Shown here piece after piece: positions 63,291 to 64,000 of a DNA stretch of 64,000 nucleotides (positions are counted from its first letter, which is position 1; every line of letters begins with the position of its first letter). Source of the stretch: Pyrrhoderma lamaoense (lineage: Eukaryota; Basidiomycota; Agaricomycetes; Hymenochaetales; Hymenochaetaceae); assembly GCA_002794735.1 (NCBI GenBank), contig NBAZ01000003.1, positions 124,001-188,000 on the forward strand, written 5' to 3'. Below the pieces are notes generated by a model. That model was given only the letters and a program-made list of their open reading frames with translations, was not told the DNA's origin and did no database searches. The translations under genes were made by a program, and so were the position numbers.

Positions 63291-63499
63291 GTTTTTTTAG
63301 TAATCTAGTGATCTATATATATCCTCACAACCAAATTCTGGACTTATTAGATAAATTGTATATATAAGAATAGAAATGGAAAGTCTTGTTTTCTGGTCAA
63401 CACTATTTTTTATTGTGTGAGAAAAAATGTATTTTGATACTGGTGACATAAGACTAGTTCCCATTTGATGATTTCCATCTTGAAACCTCACTCAAGAGC
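63291..63499. other. Convergent 3' region
   Basis: Between the esterase stop and the stop of the gene on the opposite strand; AT-rich, nothing recognised. Confidence 0.45.
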
Positions 63500-63990
63500 T
63501 CAGGTTGTCACCTTCTTCTCATACTCCTGATCCAGAAAGTCGTTGGGCTCAAGACCTGCTTTGATTCTTGTCACATCATGTGCACTCAGTGTCGTTCCTA
63601 CCGTGTTATCAAACTGAACAGCAGAGTGGACTCAAATACACACGTATAACGTAAGCTGCGAAGCCACAAACTCCGTTTATCTACACAACATATGCAATCC
63701 GATCGGCCGCCGTTTTATCCTCTAGCCAAGATTTAATGAAATTTTTACTCGAATGGAGATTTTCCATGACTTCATCGTGCCAAAATGTCTCGGTCCTTTC
63801 TAGTACAGGTTCTAAAAAATGTTGAATCAAAATTTTTATTATTTTCGAGATGATGATGATGCACATCTCTAATTCGCTTTAAGCCCTTCCATCTTCTCTT
63901 CCGCCATACACCCGCTGCATCCCTTTTCATATACGTCTGAGCTGGCCATAGGATTAGTTTTCTTCCACGTCCTAGTACATTCGTCATTCC
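63500..63990 (-). CDS. 3' part of an unidentified gene running off the right edge
   Basis: A clear last exon, 63613-63500, starts after a CTGTTCAG acceptor. It encodes 37 residues (FDNTVGTTLSAHDVTRIKAG, then NDFLDQEYEKKVTT) before the stop. Upstream coding-like pieces on the same strand include GCSGCMAEEKMEGLK near 63900 and MENLHSSKNFIKSWLEDKTA near 63770. They lie in different frames, so introns or lost bases intervene. The family is not recognised; the acidic-helical C-terminus gives no clue. Confidence 0.45.
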
Positions 63991-64000
63991 TTTAGCTATC

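Noticed and set aside
1..64000. CRISPR arrays, bacterial operons, ribosome binding sites or phage genes
   Set aside because: No regular spacer repeats, and genes are intron-rich eukaryotic ones.

Overview
This is nuclear DNA from a filamentous or dimorphic basidiomycete, most likely of the Tremellomycetes type. The coding genes carry many short GT-AG introns (mostly about 50-100 nt). The window also holds a class I histone deacetylase, a Spa2-type polarity protein, a fungal PDAT, and a conserved protein that opens MTEYDYS, a start I associate with basidiomycetes. The species assignment is inference; the fungal origin is firm. No CRISPR array, rRNA, plasmid or phage feature was seen.

Left part (1-30 kb). 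This part is gene-poor. It begins with the 5' part of a pierisin-type ADP-ribosyltransferase gene cut by the window edge (1-517, minus). A decayed coding remnant follows (about 2.0-2.3 kb), then an NAD kinase gene (about 3.3-5.7 kb). Nearly 10 kb shows no recognisable gene. The MTEYDYS gene lies at 15.6-17.7 kb. A 2.5-kb pyrimidine-rich stretch with no supportable coding frame lies at about 19-21.6 kb. An FAD-dependent monooxygenase (24.1-27.0 kb) and a small conserved hypothetical protein (28.3-29.3 kb), both on the minus strand, close this part.

Right part (30-64 kb). This part is dense. In order it has: tRNA-Leu(CAG) with an intron; a Hos1/HDAC8-like deacetylase; the very-long-chain 3-ketoacyl-CoA reductase of the ER elongase; a Spa2-like polarity scaffold; an ALY/Yra1-like mRNA export adaptor; a PIP-box plus BRCT nuclear protein; two tandem copies of a small beta-rich protein; glucosamine-6-phosphate deaminase; a four-helix membrane protein; a third, inverted copy of the small protein; the triacylglycerol-forming enzyme PDAT (Lro1 type); an unknown membrane/coiled-coil protein; a secreted tannase/feruloyl esterase; and the 3' end of one more gene. 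Most are housekeeping genes (chromatin, lipid synthesis, polarity, RNA export, amino sugar use). The deaminase and esterase point to growth on chitin- or plant-derived carbon.

A caution for any user: about half of the genes can be read only if one base is restored every few hundred bases. Nearly always one base of a homopolymer run appears to be missing. The deacetylase, ketoacyl reductase, Spa2, deaminase, membrane-protein and MTEYDYS genes read cleanly from start to stop. Residual sequencing error is the likeliest explanation, because essential genes are affected. Gene ends and frames in the affected genes are therefore approximate.
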